Notes: generated from the letters alone by a model not told the origin. A stretch of 40,637 nt of DNA from Roseovarius sp. (GCA_016278295.1 JADQCC010000236.1:1-40637), one strand, 5' to 3'. Counted from the first letter of the stretch, positions 24,397-33,158 are shown. Translations and numbers: made by a program.

Positions 24397-24810
24397 ATGT
24401 TCTCCAAAATCATGGTTCCCGTCGATCTGGTTAACAAGGACACGCTTGCCAAGGCGCTCGACGTGGCCGGCGACATGGCCAAACATTACGGCGCGAGCAT
24501 CGACGTGGTCAGCGTGGGTGGCGAGCTTCCCGGCGAGCTTGGGCACACACCGCAGGAATTCGGTGACCGGCTGCAAGGTTTCGCGAACGATCTGCGCGAA
24601 AAATACGGCGTGACGGTAAAGGCCGATCCGATGATGGCGCACGACCCGGCGGTCGAAACCACCGCGGAACTGATGAAGGCGATCGACAAGGTTGGCGCGG
24701 ACCTCGTCATCATGGCCAGCCACAAGCCCGGCTTTTTCGAGCATATATTCAGCTCGCATGGCGGCTATATCGCGCAGCACGCCAAGTGCTCGGTTTTCGT
24801 GGTGCGCTGA
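24397..24810 (+). CDS. universal stress protein (UspA family)
   Basis: A 137-residue cytoplasmic protein with the Usp alpha/beta fold. It begins FSKIMVPVDL and ends in SHGGYIAQHAKCSVFVVR (read in parts). The ATP-binding G-x2-G-x9-G-S/T motif is modified (MASHKPGFFEHIFSSHGGY), close to the UspF/UspG type. Such proteins help survival under oxygen limitation or stress. The ATG at 24397 has AAAGGAAAG upstream; the longer track ORF to 23731 is spurious. It is preceded by a possible FNR site and followed by a palindrome. Confidence 0.92.
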   Translation: MFSKIMVPVDLVNKDTLAKALDVAGDMAKHYGASIDVVSVGGELPGELGHTPQEFGDRLQGFANDLREKYGVTVKADPMMAHDPAVETTAELMKAIDKVGADLVIMASHKPGFFEHIFSSHGGYIAQHAKCSVFVVR

Positions 24811-24813
24811 AAC

Positions 24814-24829
24814 TCAACCGTTCGGTTGA
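24814..24829. repeat. 16-bp palindrome TCAACCGTTCGGTTGA
   Basis: A perfect dyad just after the usp stop codon. It resembles operators of TetR-type repressors, and as RNA it would form TCAACC-GTTC-GGTTGA. No T run follows, so it is a poor terminator. It lies about 140 bases upstream of the atpI promoter candidate. Confidence 0.5.
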
Positions 24830-24954
24830 ACATGGCGCGGCCGCCCGCCACGAGCGCCTGACGGCCGCGCCGGGAAATAATCTCATATTCACTTTTCCAA
24901 AAATATTCGATATATCAACTGGTTGAACGCAAATCGCCTGCGCGGATCGCGCGC

Positions 24955-24983
24955 TTGACTCCGGCTCTCTCTGACCGTAGCAC
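24955..24983 (+). promoter_or_regulatory. promoter candidate of the F0 ATP synthase operon
   Basis: CTTGACT with the -35 hexamer at 24955-24960, 17 bases, then TAGCAC (24978-24983). CTTGAC is the usual alphaproteobacterial -35. An AT-rich stretch (24886-24930) lies just upstream and may act as an UP element. The start codon of atpI is about 28 bases beyond the -10. Confidence 0.5.
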
Positions 24984-25011
24984 CTACCGCAGGTTCCGAG
25001 AGGGGGCGCAG

Positions 25012-25353
25012 GTGTCCGATCCAGACGACAGCGAGCGGCTCAGGCAACTCGACGCACGGATCGCCAGGCTGCGAGGCGGCAAGACGACGCGCCCTCATCA
25101 GGAAGAGCACTACAGCCAGGCGCAGCATGGCTGGCGGATGGTGATCGAGCTTGTTGTCGGTCTATTGATCGGCTTCGGCATGGGGTACGGGCTGGACAGC
25201 CTGTTCGGCACATTGCCGGTATTCCTTGTCGTGTTCACATTGCTGGGCCTCGCGGCGGGCATCAAGACGATGATGCGCACCGCGGCAGAGCTCGCCAAGG
25301 ACATGAATGCGCCCGGCTCGGGCGGAGACGAAGGGGCGAAGGATGGCGACTGA
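25012..25353 (+). CDS. atpI: F0F1 ATP synthase subunit I (AtpI)
   Basis: A 113-residue membrane protein with two hydrophobic helices ([19 protein letters not shown] and [16 protein letters not shown]) separated by the short DSLFG loop. The family (AtpZ/AtpI) assists c-ring assembly or ion supply. GTG at 25012 is chosen with AGGGGG six bases upstream; the track start at 24955 is the -35 box. The C-terminus is polar. Its end overlaps atpB by 11 bases. First gene of the F0 operon. Confidence 0.9.
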   Translation: MSDPDDSERLRQLDARIARLRGGKTTRPHQEEHYSQAQHGWRMVIELVVGLLIGFGMGYGLDSLFGTLPVFLVVFTLLGLAAGIKTMMRTAAELAKDMNAPGSGGDEGAKDGD

Positions 25354-26125
25354 AGCACAAGGGGCCGACAGCGGCGGTCTGTTGTTCCACCCGATGGATC
25401 AGTTCATCGTGCGGCCGCTCTTTGGCGACGGGGCCGTGGGCCTGTTCACGCTGACCAACGTGACGCTGTGGATGGCGATCGCGGTGGCGGCGGTGTTCGC
25501 CCTTCTGGTGCTGGGCACGTCCAAGCGCGCGATCGTGCCGGGGCGCACCCAATCCATCGCCGAACTGGCCTATGACTTCGTCCGCAAGATGGTAGAGGAT
25601 GTGGCGGGCAAGGACGCGTTGCCGTTTTTCCCCTACATCATGACATTGTTCATGTTCATCGTTTTCGCCAATTTCCTCGGGCTGCTGCCGATGGCCTTCA
25701 CCACCACGAGCCACCTCGCGGTGACCGTCGTGCTGGCGCTTCTGGTCTTTGTGACTGTGACGGTTCTGGGCTTCGTCCGGCATGGCGCGGGGTTCCTGGG
25801 CCTCTTCTGGATCACCGCCGCGCCGTTGCCGCTGCGGCCGATCCTCGCGCTGATCGAGGTGATTTCCTACTTCGTGCGCCCGGTCAGCCACTCGGTTCGT
25901 CTCATGGGCAACATGATGGCGGGCCACGCCGTCATAAAGGTGTTCGCGGCATTCGCGCCGATGATCGCACTGTCGGTAGGGGTGGGCATCCTTGTCACGC
26001 CGCTGTCGATCCTCGCGATCTCCGCGGTCTATGCGCTCGAAGTGCTGGTGGCCTTCATTCAGGCCTACGTGTTCACGATCCTGACATGCGTGTATCTGCG
26101 CGACGCGCTGCATCCGCATCACTGA
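25343..26125 (+). CDS. atpB: F0F1 ATP synthase subunit a
   Basis: The stator subunit that forms the proton half-channels beside the c-ring. It has 260 residues and five or six hydrophobic helices. The essential Arg is in [14 protein letters not shown], and [16 protein letters not shown] in the last helix carries the conserved Gln. The ATG at 25343 follows GAAGG within the end of atpI. All catalytic landmarks are kept. A hairpin lies 31 bases after the stop, before atpE. Confidence 0.97.
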   Translation: MATEAQGADSGGLLFHPMDQFIVRPLFGDGAVGLFTLTNVTLWMAIAVAAVFALLVLGTSKRAIVPGRTQSIAELAYDFVRKMVEDVAGKDALPFFPYIMTLFMFIVFANFLGLLPMAFTTTSHLAVTVVLALLVFVTVTVLGFVRHGAGFLGLFWITAAPLPLRPILALIEVISYFVRPVSHSVRLMGNMMAGHAVIKVFAAFAPMIALSVGVGILVTPLSILAISAVYALEVLVAFIQAYVFTILTCVYLRDALHPHH

Positions 26126-26156
26126 GCCGGGCCGCGCGCCCCTGACAAAGACAAGC

Positions 26157-26172
26157 GGCGGGTTCGCCCGCC
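26157..26172 (+). other. UUCG hairpin upstream of atpE
   Basis: GGCGGG-TTCG-CCCGCC makes a perfect six-pair stem with a stable UUCG loop, between atpB and atpE. No T run follows. It probably stabilises or delimits the atpE mRNA segment rather than terminating transcription. Confidence 0.6.
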
Positions 26173-26219
26173 TGACGACCAACAGACCAATGCCAATTCC
26201 AGCGTAAGGAGAGATCACT

Positions 26220-26456
26220 ATGGAAGGCGATATCGTTCAAATGGGTGCCTACATCGGTGCAGGCCTGGCATGTACCGGCATGGGCGGCGCCGCCGTCGGT
26301 GTGGGCCACGTCGTCGGCAACTACCTGTCGGGCGCGCTGCGCAACCCGTCGGCAGCCGGCGGCCAGATCGCGACCATGTTCATCGGCATCGCGTTCTCGG
26401 AAGCGCTCGGGATCTTCTCGTTCCTCGTCGCACTTCTGCTGATGTTCGCCGTCTGA
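26220..26456 (+). CDS. atpE: F0F1 ATP synthase subunit c
   Basis: The proteolipid of the rotating c-ring; 78 residues forming two helices. The proton-carrying carboxylate is Glu61 in [14 protein letters not shown], and the polar loop is RNPSAAGG. The first helix is rich in Gly and Ala ([16 protein letters not shown]). A strong AAGGAG site lies nine bases before the ATG. The gene is framed by two RNA hairpins, which would suit the need for many more c than a or b subunits. Confidence 0.98.
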   Translation: MEGDIVQMGAYIGAGLACTGMGGAAVGVGHVVGNYLSGALRNPSAAGGQIATMFIGIAFSEALGIFSFLVALLLMFAV

Positions 26457-26480
26457 TCGCTCAGGGCCCGATCCTTGCGG

Positions 26481-26512
26481 CCGGGTGGCGGCCATGCTTG
26501 CCTGCCACCCGG
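26481..26512 (+). other. hairpin downstream of atpE
   Basis: CCGGGTGGC and GCCACCCGG form a perfect nine-pair stem with a 14-base loop, 24 bases after the atpE stop. No T run follows. It may stop 3' exonuclease decay of the atpE segment or partly attenuate transcription into atpF'. Confidence 0.6.
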
Positions 26513-26547
26513 AATTCGCGGAAAGTTCCTGAGGGAGGACGTCTGTC

Positions 26548-27093
26548 ATGGCAACCGAAACGCATGAAGCCACAAGCGCCTGCGTGAACAGCAGCGGCAA
26601 TGCCGTTGGAATGCCGCAGCTTTGCGGCGACTGGTTCGGCAACCAGATCTTCTGGCTCGCCATCGCGCTTGTCGTGCTCTACTTCATCCTGTCGCGCATT
26701 GCGCTTCCACGCATCGCGGCGGTGCTGGCAGAGCGGCAGGGCACCATCACCAACGATCTCGCCGCCGCCGAGGATCTCAAGGCACGGGCCACCGAAGCGG
26801 AAGAGGCCTACAAGCAGGCACTCGCCGATGCCAAGGCCGAGGCACAGAAGATCATCGCCGAGACCAAGGCCTCGATCAAGGAAGACCTCGACCGTGCCAA
26901 CGAAGAGGCCGATACCAAGATCAAGGCCAAGACCGCCGAGGGTGAGAAGAAGATCGCCGAAATCCGCGAAGGCGCGCTCGACGCCGTCAAGGAGGTGGCC
27001 AAGGACGTCACCGCCGAGCTTGTCGCCTCGATGGGCCAGAAAGCCGACGGTCGCAGCGTGAGCGCAGCGGTCAACGCCCGGATGAAAGGATGA
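26548..27093 (+). CDS. atpF': F0F1 ATP synthase subunit b'
   Basis: The second, divergent b-type stator subunit found in photosynthetic bacteria and alphaproteobacteria. It has 181 residues: a polar N-terminus, one membrane helix ([16 protein letters not shown]) and a long charged coiled-coil rich in Ala, Glu and Lys (about 70-160). It pairs with subunit b to hold F1 still. GAGGGAGGA precedes the ATG. The stop overlaps the next start (ATGA). Confidence 0.93.
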   Translation: MATETHEATSACVNSSGNAVGMPQLCGDWFGNQIFWLAIALVVLYFILSRIALPRIAAVLAERQGTITNDLAAAEDLKARATEAEEAYKQALADAKAEAQKIIAETKASIKEDLDRANEEADTKIKAKTAEGEKKIAEIREGALDAVKEVAKDVTAELVASMGQKADGRSVSAAVNARMKG

Positions 27094-27659
27094 GTGCGAT
27101 GCGCAAGCTGACCCTGACTGCCGCCGCCACGCTCACTACCGGCCCCGCCTTCGCGTCGTCCGGCCCGTTCGTCTCGCTGTTCAACACCAATTTCGTGGTG
27201 CTGATCGCGTTCCTGATCTTCATCGGGGTGCTGGTCTACCTCAAGGTTCCGGGCCTCCTGGGCCAGAAACTCGACGAGCGCGCCGCGTCTATCAAGTCCG
27301 ATCTCGACGAGGCCCGCCAGCTTCGCGAAGAGGCGCAGAAGGTGCTGGCCAGCTACGAACGCAAGCAGAAAGAGGCGCAGGAGCAGGCTGACCGCATCGT
27401 CGTGCAGGCCCGCGAGGAGGCCGAGCAGGCCGCCGTCGACGCCAAGGAAGAGATCAAGCGCTCGATCGCGCGCCGGCTTCAGGCCGCCGAGGACCAGATC
27501 GCCAGCGCCGAGTCGCGCGCCGTGCGCGACGTGCGCGACCAGGCGATTGCCGTGGCCACCGCCGCCGCGCGCGACGTGATCGCCAAGCAGATGAGCGCCG
27601 CCGATGGCGACGCGCTCATCGACGCGGCGATCGGCGAGGTCGAATCCAAGCTGCACTGA
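27090..27659 (+). CDS. atpF: F0F1 ATP synthase subunit b
   Basis: A peripheral stalk subunit of 189 residues. The N-terminus [26 protein letters not shown] looks like a cleavable signal peptide. The membrane helix [20 protein letters not shown] and the family motif [17 protein letters not shown] (read in parts) follow. A long coiled-coil runs to the C-terminus. It overlaps atpF' by four bases and is the last gene of the F0 operon; a strong terminator follows. Confidence 0.95.
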   Translation: MSAMRKLTLTAAATLTTGPAFASSGPFVSLFNTNFVVLIAFLIFIGVLVYLKVPGLLGQKLDERAASIKSDLDEARQLREEAQKVLASYERKQKEAQEQADRIVVQAREEAEQAAVDAKEEIKRSIARRLQAAEDQIASAESRAVRDVRDQAIAVATAAARDVIAKQMSAADGDALIDAAIGEVESKLH

Positions 27660-27681
27660 CACCGCAATGCGAGAGAGATCG

Positions 27682-27725
27682 CAACGGGGCCGCGTTCCGA
27701 AAGGATCGCGGCCCCGTTGTTTTTT
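27682..27725 (+). terminator. rho-independent terminator of the F0 operon
   Basis: CAACGGGGCCGCG (27682-27694) pairs with CGCGGCCCCGTTG (27707-27719), a perfect 13-pair stem with a 12-base loop, followed directly by TTTTTT. Confidence 0.96.
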
Positions 27726-27800
27726 GGCAGTGCGATTGGGGGTTTCACATTGCCGCGTTGCTGAGATATGTCGGCGGAGCAAGGTAGGGAGCCGACTGGC

Positions 27801-29156
27801 ATGTCATTCGACTACGACCTTTTCGTGATCGGCGGCGGTTCGGGCGGGGTGCGCGCGGCGCGCGTCGCGGCCCAGGGCGGCGCGCGCGTCGCGCTCGCCG
27901 AGGAAAGCCGCTATGGCGGCACCTGCGTGATCCGCGGCTGCGTACCCAAGAAGCTGATGGTCTTTGCCTCGGAATACCCCGAGGCCATCGCCGAGGCGCA
28001 GGCCTATGGCTGGACGGTGCACGCGGGCGGCTTCGACTGGGCGACGTTCCGGGCCAAGCTCGATGCCGAGCTCGACCGCCTCGAAGGCGTTTATCGTGGC
28101 ATCCTGAGCAATAATGGCGTGACCACATTCGACATGCGCGCGCGGCTCGCCGATCCACATACGGTCGAGCTGGCCGATGGCACGCGGGCCAGCGCGCGGC
28201 ACATCCTGGTTGCCGCCGGCGGCCACCCCGTCCGGCCCGACCTGCCCGGTGCCGAGCACGCGCTGGTCAGCGACGACATCTTCCGCCTCGATCGGCTGCC
28301 GAAATCCATCCTGGTCATCGGCGGCGGTTATATCGCCTGCGAGTTCGCCTGCATCCTCAACGGTTTGGGCGTTGAGGTGACGCAGTTCTACCGCGGCGCA
28401 CAGATCCTCCGCGGATTTGACGGCGAGGCGCGGGGCCTTGTGTCGGACGAGATGATCCAGTCGGGGATAAACCTGCATCTTGGCACCAATATCGAGGCGA
28501 TGGAGCCCTTCGAGGGCGGCTATCGTGTCACCGCCACCAACGGCACCGAGGCCACGTTCGAAGAGGTGATGTTCGCCACCGGACGCGCGCCCAACACGCG
28601 GGACATGGGGTTGAAAGAGGCCGGGGTGAACCTTGGGCGCAAGGGCGAAATCGTGGTCGATGACTACAGCCAGACAAGCGTGCCCTCGATCTACGCCATC
28701 GGCGACGTGACCGACCGGGTAAACCTCACGCCCGTGGCGATCCGCGAGGGCATGGCCTTCGTGGAAACCGTCTTCAACGGCAACCCGACGCCGATTGACC
28801 ACGACCTGATCCCTACCGCGATCTTTACCCAGCCCGAGATGGGCACCGTGGGCCTGAGCGAGGAGGACGCCCGCGAGCGCGGGCCGGTGGAGATCTACGC
28901 CACCTCGTTCAAGCCCATGCGCGAGAGCTTTGCCGGGCGCGGCGCGCGGGTTCTGATGAAGCTGGTGGTCTGCGCCGAGACGCGCCGCGTTCTGGGCTGC
29001 CATATCGTCGCCCCCGGCGCGGGCGAAATGATCCAGCTCGCCGGAATCGCTGTGAAAATGGGCGCGACCAAAGAAGATTTCGACCGCACCGTGGCGGTGC
29101 ACCCGACCATGTCGGAAGAGATCGTGACGATGAAAACACCTGCGCGAATCGCTTGA
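27801..29156 (+). CDS. gor: glutathione-disulfide reductase
   Basis: An FAD enzyme that reduces oxidised glutathione with NADPH. It has 451 residues. The FAD site is VIGGGSGGVRAAR, the redox-active disulfide is GGTCVIRGCVPKKL, and the second Rossmann site is ILVIGGGYIACEFA. The C-terminal dimer segment with the catalytic His-Glu is HPTMSEE. ATG 27801 is chosen (AGGGAG upstream); the track start at 27768 would add 11 residues without a family counterpart. It lies after the F0 terminator and 68 bases before hflK, so it may share a transcript with hflKC. Confidence 0.95.
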   Translation: MSFDYDLFVIGGGSGGVRAARVAAQGGARVALAEESRYGGTCVIRGCVPKKLMVFASEYPEAIAEAQAYGWTVHAGGFDWATFRAKLDAELDRLEGVYRGILSNNGVTTFDMRARLADPHTVELADGTRASARHILVAAGGHPVRPDLPGAEHALVSDDIFRLDRLPKSILVIGGGYIACEFACILNGLGVEVTQFYRGAQILRGFDGEARGLVSDEMIQSGINLHLGTNIEAMEPFEGGYRVTATNGTEATFEEVMFATGRAPNTRDMGLKEAGVNLGRKGEIVVDDYSQTSVPSIYAIGDVTDRVNLTPVAIREGMAFVETVFNGNPTPIDHDLIPTAIFTQPEMGTVGLSEEDARERGPVEIYATSFKPMRESFAGRGARVLMKLVVCAETRRVLGCHIVAPGAGEMIQLAGIAVKMGATKEDFDRTVAVHPTMSEEIVTMKTPARIA

Positions 29157-29189
29157 TTTTTCAGGGTCGGCGCACAGGTAGAAAGCATG

Positions 29190-29205
29190 TCCGCCCGCGG
29201 GCGGA
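29190..29205. repeat. 16-bp palindrome upstream of hflK
   Basis: TCCGCCCGCGGGCGGA is a perfect dyad 20 bases upstream of the hflK start and next to its ribosome-binding site (GGGAAGG). As RNA it forms a TCCGCC/GGCGGA stem. It could be an operator or a translation-modulating hairpin between gor and hflK. Confidence 0.5.
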
Positions 29206-29224
29206 ACAGCAAGGGAAGGTTAGC

Positions 29225-30394
29225 ATGGCTGGAAATAATGGCGGCCCGTGGGGCGGTGGCGGCAATCGCGGCGGCGACGATGACCGTCGCCCGCCAAGCG
29301 GCGGCAGGCGCCCCCCCGAAGGCGGGCAACTCCCCGAGATCGACGAGCTTGTGCGAAAGGGGCAGGATCAACTCCGTGTGCTGATGGGCGGTCGTGGCGG
29401 CGGTGGCCGGGGCGATTCCGGCGGCGGCGGAGGCCCGCAATTCGGCCGCGGCACCATCGGCCTCGCGGCACTGGGCGCCGTGGCGCTGTGGCTTTTCGCC
29501 AGCGTCTACACGGTCAAGCCAGAGGAGCAATCGGTCGAGCTGTTCCTCGGCGAGTATTACGCGACCGGCAATCCCGGCCTCAATTTCGCACCGTGGCCGG
29601 TGGCGACCTACGACATCGTCAACGTCACCTCGGAGCGGACCGAGAATATCGGCCAGCGCAGCAATGTCGGCAACGAGGGGCTGATGCTGACCACCGATGC
29701 CAATATCGTGGACATCAATTTCCAGGTGGTCTGGAACATCGCGGACCCATCGAAACTGCTCTTCAACATCCGCGACCCGCAACTCACGGTGCAGGCGGTG
29801 TCTGAATCGGTGATGCGCGAGATCATCGCCGCCTCGAACCTTGGGCCGATCCTCAACCGCGACCGCGGGATCATCGCGGACAGTGCGATGGAGAACATCC
29901 AGGCGACGCTGGACGAGTACGAGAGCGGCATCCGTATCGTGCGCGTCAACCTCGACAAGGCTGACCCGCCGCGCGAGGTGATTGATGCGTTCCGCGAGGT
30001 GCAGGCCGCCGAGCAGGAGCGCGACCGGCTGCAACGGCAGGCCGACGCCTATGCCAACCGGGTGCTGGCGGAGTCGCGCGGTGAAGCCGCGCAGATCCTC
30101 GCCCAGGCCGAAGGCTATCGCGCCCGCGTGGTCAACGAGGCCCGCGGTGACGCGAGCCGTTTCACCTCGGTCCTGACGGAATATACCAAGGCCCCCGAGG
30201 TCACCCGCAAGCGCCTCTATCTAGAGCGGATGGAGCAGGTACTCGGTGACATCGACAAGACGATACTCGACCAGGCCATCGTCGGCACCGACGGCGGCAG
30301 CGGTGTCGTGCCCTACCTGCCGCTGAACGAGTTGCGCCGCAGCAACGCGTCCAGCGATGGAAACCGCAGCAACACGACAAGCGAAGGAAACTGA
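29225..30394 (+). CDS. hflK: FtsH protease modulator HflK
   Basis: An SPFH/band-7 membrane protein that forms a large periplasmic cage with HflC around FtsH and tunes proteolysis of membrane proteins. It has 389 residues. The N-terminus is Gly/Arg/Asp-rich and cytosolic, as in other HflK proteins, followed by one helix (GLAALGAVALWLFASVYTV). The SPFH domain includes LGEYYATGNPGLNFAPWPV, and a coiled-coil is at about 270-330 (AEQERDRLQRQADAYANRV). The ATG at 29225 has AAGG upstream; the track start is longer. It precedes hflC. Confidence 0.95.
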   Translation: MAGNNGGPWGGGGNRGGDDDRRPPSGGRRPPEGGQLPEIDELVRKGQDQLRVLMGGRGGGGRGDSGGGGGPQFGRGTIGLAALGAVALWLFASVYTVKPEEQSVELFLGEYYATGNPGLNFAPWPVATYDIVNVTSERTENIGQRSNVGNEGLMLTTDANIVDINFQVVWNIADPSKLLFNIRDPQLTVQAVSESVMREIIAASNLGPILNRDRGIIADSAMENIQATLDEYESGIRIVRVNLDKADPPREVIDAFREVQAAEQERDRLQRQADAYANRVLAESRGEAAQILAQAEGYRARVVNEARGDASRFTSVLTEYTKAPEVTRKRLYLERMEQVLGDIDKTILDQAIVGTDGGSGVVPYLPLNELRRSNASSDGNRSNTTSEGN

Positions 30395-30398
30395 GATC

Positions 30399-31277
30399 AT
30401 GGGCAAGATCAAATTCCTCATCCCGTTCCTCGTGGTCGCCGTGTTCCTCGCACTGTCGTCGGTCTTCGTGGTAGACGAGCGCGAGAATGCGCTGGTGCTG
30501 CAATTCGGCCAGATCAAGGCCGTTCACGCCGATCCGGGGCTCAACTTCAAGATCCCCTTCATCCAGGAGGTGGTGCGCTATGACGACCGCATCCTGTCGC
30601 TCGACACCGACACGATCGAGGTGACACCCTCCGACGACCGCCGGCTGATCGTCGATGCCTTCGCCCGCTACCGCATCCGCGACGTGGTGCAATTCCGGCA
30701 AGCGGTCGGCATCGGTGGCATGGCCGTGGCAGAGGACCGGCTTGCGTCGGTGCTCAACGCGCAGATCCGCGAGGTGCTGGGTGCCGACCAGGTGACATCC
30801 GACTCGATCCTGTCGCCGGAACGCCGCGACCTCGCCAAGCGCATCCGCGCACAGGCGCGCACCAGCGCAGAGGGCCTCGGGTTGGAAATCGTCGACGTGC
30901 GGCTCAAGCAGACCAACCTGCCCGACCAGAACCTGGACGCCACATTCGCCCGGATGCGGGCCGAGCGCGAGCGCGAGGCCGCCGACGAGATCGCCCGCGG
31001 TAACGAGGCGGCGCAGCGCGTGCGCGCGCAGGCCGACCGGACGGTGACCGAAACGGTGTCGGATGCCGAGCGCGAGGCGCAGGTGATCCGCGGCGAGGCC
31101 GATGCCGAGCGCAACGCAATCTATGCCGAGGCCTATGGCAAGAACAAAGAATTCTTTGCCTTCTATCGTTCGCTTCAAGCGTATGAGAACGCGCTCAAGG
31201 GCGAAAATTCCTCGATCGTGATGACACCGGACAGCGAGTTCTTCGAATACCTGCGCTCGGGCACCGCATCGCAATGA
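30399..31277 (+). CDS. hflC: FtsH protease modulator HflC
   Basis: The partner of HflK, a 292-residue SPFH protein with an N-terminal helix (FLIPFLVVAVFLALSSVFVV). The family motifs are ENALVLQFGQIK, HADPGLNFKIPF and DRRLIVDAFARYRI. The coiled-coil region is rich in Glu and Arg (MRAEREREAADEIARG). The ATG follows AAGGAA, four bases after the hflK stop. The last four bases overlap the DUF2065 start (ATGA). With hflK it forms the conserved HflKC complex. Confidence 0.95.
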   Translation: MGKIKFLIPFLVVAVFLALSSVFVVDERENALVLQFGQIKAVHADPGLNFKIPFIQEVVRYDDRILSLDTDTIEVTPSDDRRLIVDAFARYRIRDVVQFRQAVGIGGMAVAEDRLASVLNAQIREVLGADQVTSDSILSPERRDLAKRIRAQARTSAEGLGLEIVDVRLKQTNLPDQNLDATFARMRAEREREAADEIARGNEAAQRVRAQADRTVTETVSDAEREAQVIRGEADAERNAIYAEAYGKNKEFFAFYRSLQAYENALKGENSSIVMTPDSEFFEYLRSGTASQ

Positions 31278-31471
31278 TCGAAACGGCCCTTCTGGCCCTC
31301 GGGCTGGTGCTGATCGTGGAGGGGCTGGTCTATGCGCTGGCCCCTTCGCTCATTGACCGGATGCTGGTAGCGCTGGCGGCCTTCCCCCCCGAGGCGCGTC
31401 GACTGATGGGGCTGCTGGCGCTGGTATGCGGACTTGTGCTCGTCTGGGCGGCCAAGACGCTGGGGGCTTGA
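31274..31471 (+). CDS. DUF2065 small membrane protein
   Basis: A 65-residue protein that is almost wholly hydrophobic, with two helices (LLALGLVLIVEGLVYALAP and LMGLLALVCGLVLVWAA) and a short basic loop with the family's PPEARRLMG. DUF2065 (YjeT-like) genes lie next to hflC in many proteobacteria. Its function is unknown. The start overlaps the hflC stop, so it is translated from the same message. Confidence 0.85.
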   Translation: MIETALLALGLVLIVEGLVYALAPSLIDRMLVALAAFPPEARRLMGLLALVCGLVLVWAAKTLGA

Positions 31472-31494
31472 ATTCACGGCGCCGGAACGGTCAC

Positions 31495-31530
31495 ATCACC
31501 GTGATCAAATGTTACAGCCTTTGCGAAAGG
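31495..31530. promoter_or_regulatory. two small palindromes upstream of the DegP-type gene
   Basis: ATCAC-C-GTGAT (31495-31505) and CCTTT-GCG-AAAGG (31518-31530) lie 90-125 bases before the start codon. They may be operators for the protease gene. A weak TTGCGA/TACATC pair overlaps the second; no sigma-32-like or CpxR site was recognised. Confidence 0.3.
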
Positions 31531-31619
31531 GGCGGCGACACTTACATCTGATCCATCCACCGGGAGCGGCGCGGCCTTCGCGCGCGATCCCGACGACACG
31601 AACCAGAGGAGATTTTGGC

Positions 31620-33080
31620 GTGACCAATCCGAACATTGCCGCTACGCGATCTGCAACCGGGGCCGCGCGGGCCGTCTGGCTCATGGCGCTGGCCGTGGCG
31701 CTTGTGCTGGCGCAGGCGATCACCGCGCGCGCGTTGCCACAAAGCTTTGCCGACCTCGCCGACGACATCAGCCCCGCCGTGGTCAACATCACCACCTCGA
31801 CCCTGGTCGAGCAGGGCACAACGCCGTTGCCGATGGTACCCGAGGGCTCTCCCTTCGAGGACTTCTTCGAGCGGTTCCGCGACCAGATGCCCGAAGGCGA
31901 TCAGCAGCGCCGTTCCACGGCGCTGGGCTCGGGCTTCGTGATTTCCGAGGATGGCTACGTGGTCACCAACAACCACGTCATCAAGGACGCCGACGAGATT
32001 GATATCGAGTTCTTCTCGGGCGAGAAACTGTCCGCCAAGGTGGTCGGCACCGATCCCAAGACAGATATCGCGCTCCTGAAGGTGGAACCGAAAAAACCGC
32101 TCCCGTTCGTCAAGTTCGGTGACAGCGACACCGCCCGCGTGGGCGACTGGGTGCTGGCGATGGGCAACCCGCTGGGACAGGGCTTCTCGCTCTCTGCCGG
32201 CATCGTCTCGGCGCGCAACCGGGCTCTGTCGGGCACCTATGACGACTACATCCAGACCGACGCGGCGATCAACCGCGGCAACTCCGGCGGGCCGCTGTTC
32301 AACATGGAGGGCGACGTGGTCGGCGTGAACACCGCGATCCTCAGCCCCACCGGCGGCTCCATCGGGATCGGTTTCTCTATGGCCTCGAACGTGGTCAAGC
32401 GCGTGGTCGATCAGCTCAAGCAATACGGCGAGACACGGCGCGGCTGGCTGGGCGTGCGCATCCAGGACGTGACCGAGGACGTGGCCGAGGCGATGGGCCT
32501 CGAAAAAGTCGCCGGCGCTCTGATCACCGACGTGCCGGAGGGCCCCGCCGCCGAGGCCGGGATGAAGGCCGGCGATGTGATCCTCAGCTTCGATGGTCGT
32601 GACGTCAAGGATACCCGCAGCCTCGTGCGGCAGGTGGGCAACACCGAGGTCGGCAAGACCGTGCGCGTCGTGGTCTACCGCGACGGCCAGACCACGACGC
32701 TCAAGGTGACGCTGGGCCGCCGCGAGGAGGCCGAGGGCTCGATCGAGGTGGCGCAGCCCGGCGCGCCCGAGGCCCCGCAGGAGAAATCCATGATGGGCCT
32801 GACGCTCAAGCCGCTCGACGACGAATTGCGCGCACAGCTCGAACTGGACGCGAATGCAACCGGGCTCGTGGTCATCGAGGTGGACGAGATGTCCGAGGCC
32901 TATGAAAAAGGCCTGCGCGCGGGCGATATCATCACCGAGGCCGGCCAGCAGAAGATCGCGAGCATCTCCGATCTTGACACGCGCATTGCCGAGGCGCGCG
33001 ACGCGGGGCGCAAGTCGCTGCTGCTCTTGGTGCGCCGCGCGGGCGAACCGCGCTTCGTGGCCCTGAACATCGCGAAATAG
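31620..33080 (+). CDS. Do/DegP-type periplasmic serine endoprotease
   Basis: An HtrA-family protease and chaperone of 486 residues. The signal sequence (VWLMALAVALVLAQAITARA) is followed by a trypsin-like domain with His in NNHVIKDADEIDI, Asp in DPKTDIALLKV and the nucleophile Ser in RGNSGGPLFN. Two PDZ domains follow (GWLGVRIQDVTEDVAEAMG and MMGLTLKPLDDELRAQLEL). It degrades misfolded periplasmic proteins. GTG at 31620 is chosen because AGGAG is nine bases upstream; the track start at 31434 lies inside DUF2065. A terminator follows. Whether it corresponds to DegP or DegQ was not decided. Confidence 0.94.
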   Translation: MTNPNIAATRSATGAARAVWLMALAVALVLAQAITARALPQSFADLADDISPAVVNITTSTLVEQGTTPLPMVPEGSPFEDFFERFRDQMPEGDQQRRSTALGSGFVISEDGYVVTNNHVIKDADEIDIEFFSGEKLSAKVVGTDPKTDIALLKVEPKKPLPFVKFGDSDTARVGDWVLAMGNPLGQGFSLSAGIVSARNRALSGTYDDYIQTDAAINRGNSGGPLFNMEGDVVGVNTAILSPTGGSIGIGFSMASNVVKRVVDQLKQYGETRRGWLGVRIQDVTEDVAEAMGLEKVAGALITDVPEGPAAEAGMKAGDVILSFDGRDVKDTRSLVRQVGNTEVGKTVRVVVYRDGQTTTLKVTLGRREEAEGSIEVAQPGAPEAPQEKSMMGLTLKPLDDELRAQLELDANATGLVVIEVDEMSEAYEKGLRAGDIITEAGQQKIASISDLDTRIAEARDAGRKSLLLLVRRAGEPRFVALNIAK

Positions 33081-33097
33081 GCGCCCCCCGCGTCGGC

Positions 33098-33130
33098 AAG
33101 GGCCCCGCGTCGCGGGGGCCTTTGTCGTTT
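33098..33130 (+). terminator. terminator of the DegP-type gene
   Basis: AAGGGCCCC (33098-33106) pairs with GGGGCCTTT (33115-33123), with GTTT further on. It is a GC-rich stem with a seven- or eight-base loop, 17 bases after the stop codon. Confidence 0.75.
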
Positions 33131-33158
33131 GGCGGTGCGGTTCATCAGGGGCGGTTCT

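Noticed and set aside
24955-25011. TTG start at 24955 for atpI
   Set aside because: That TTG is part of the TTGACT -35 candidate, and a GTG with a good ribosome-binding site lies at 25012.
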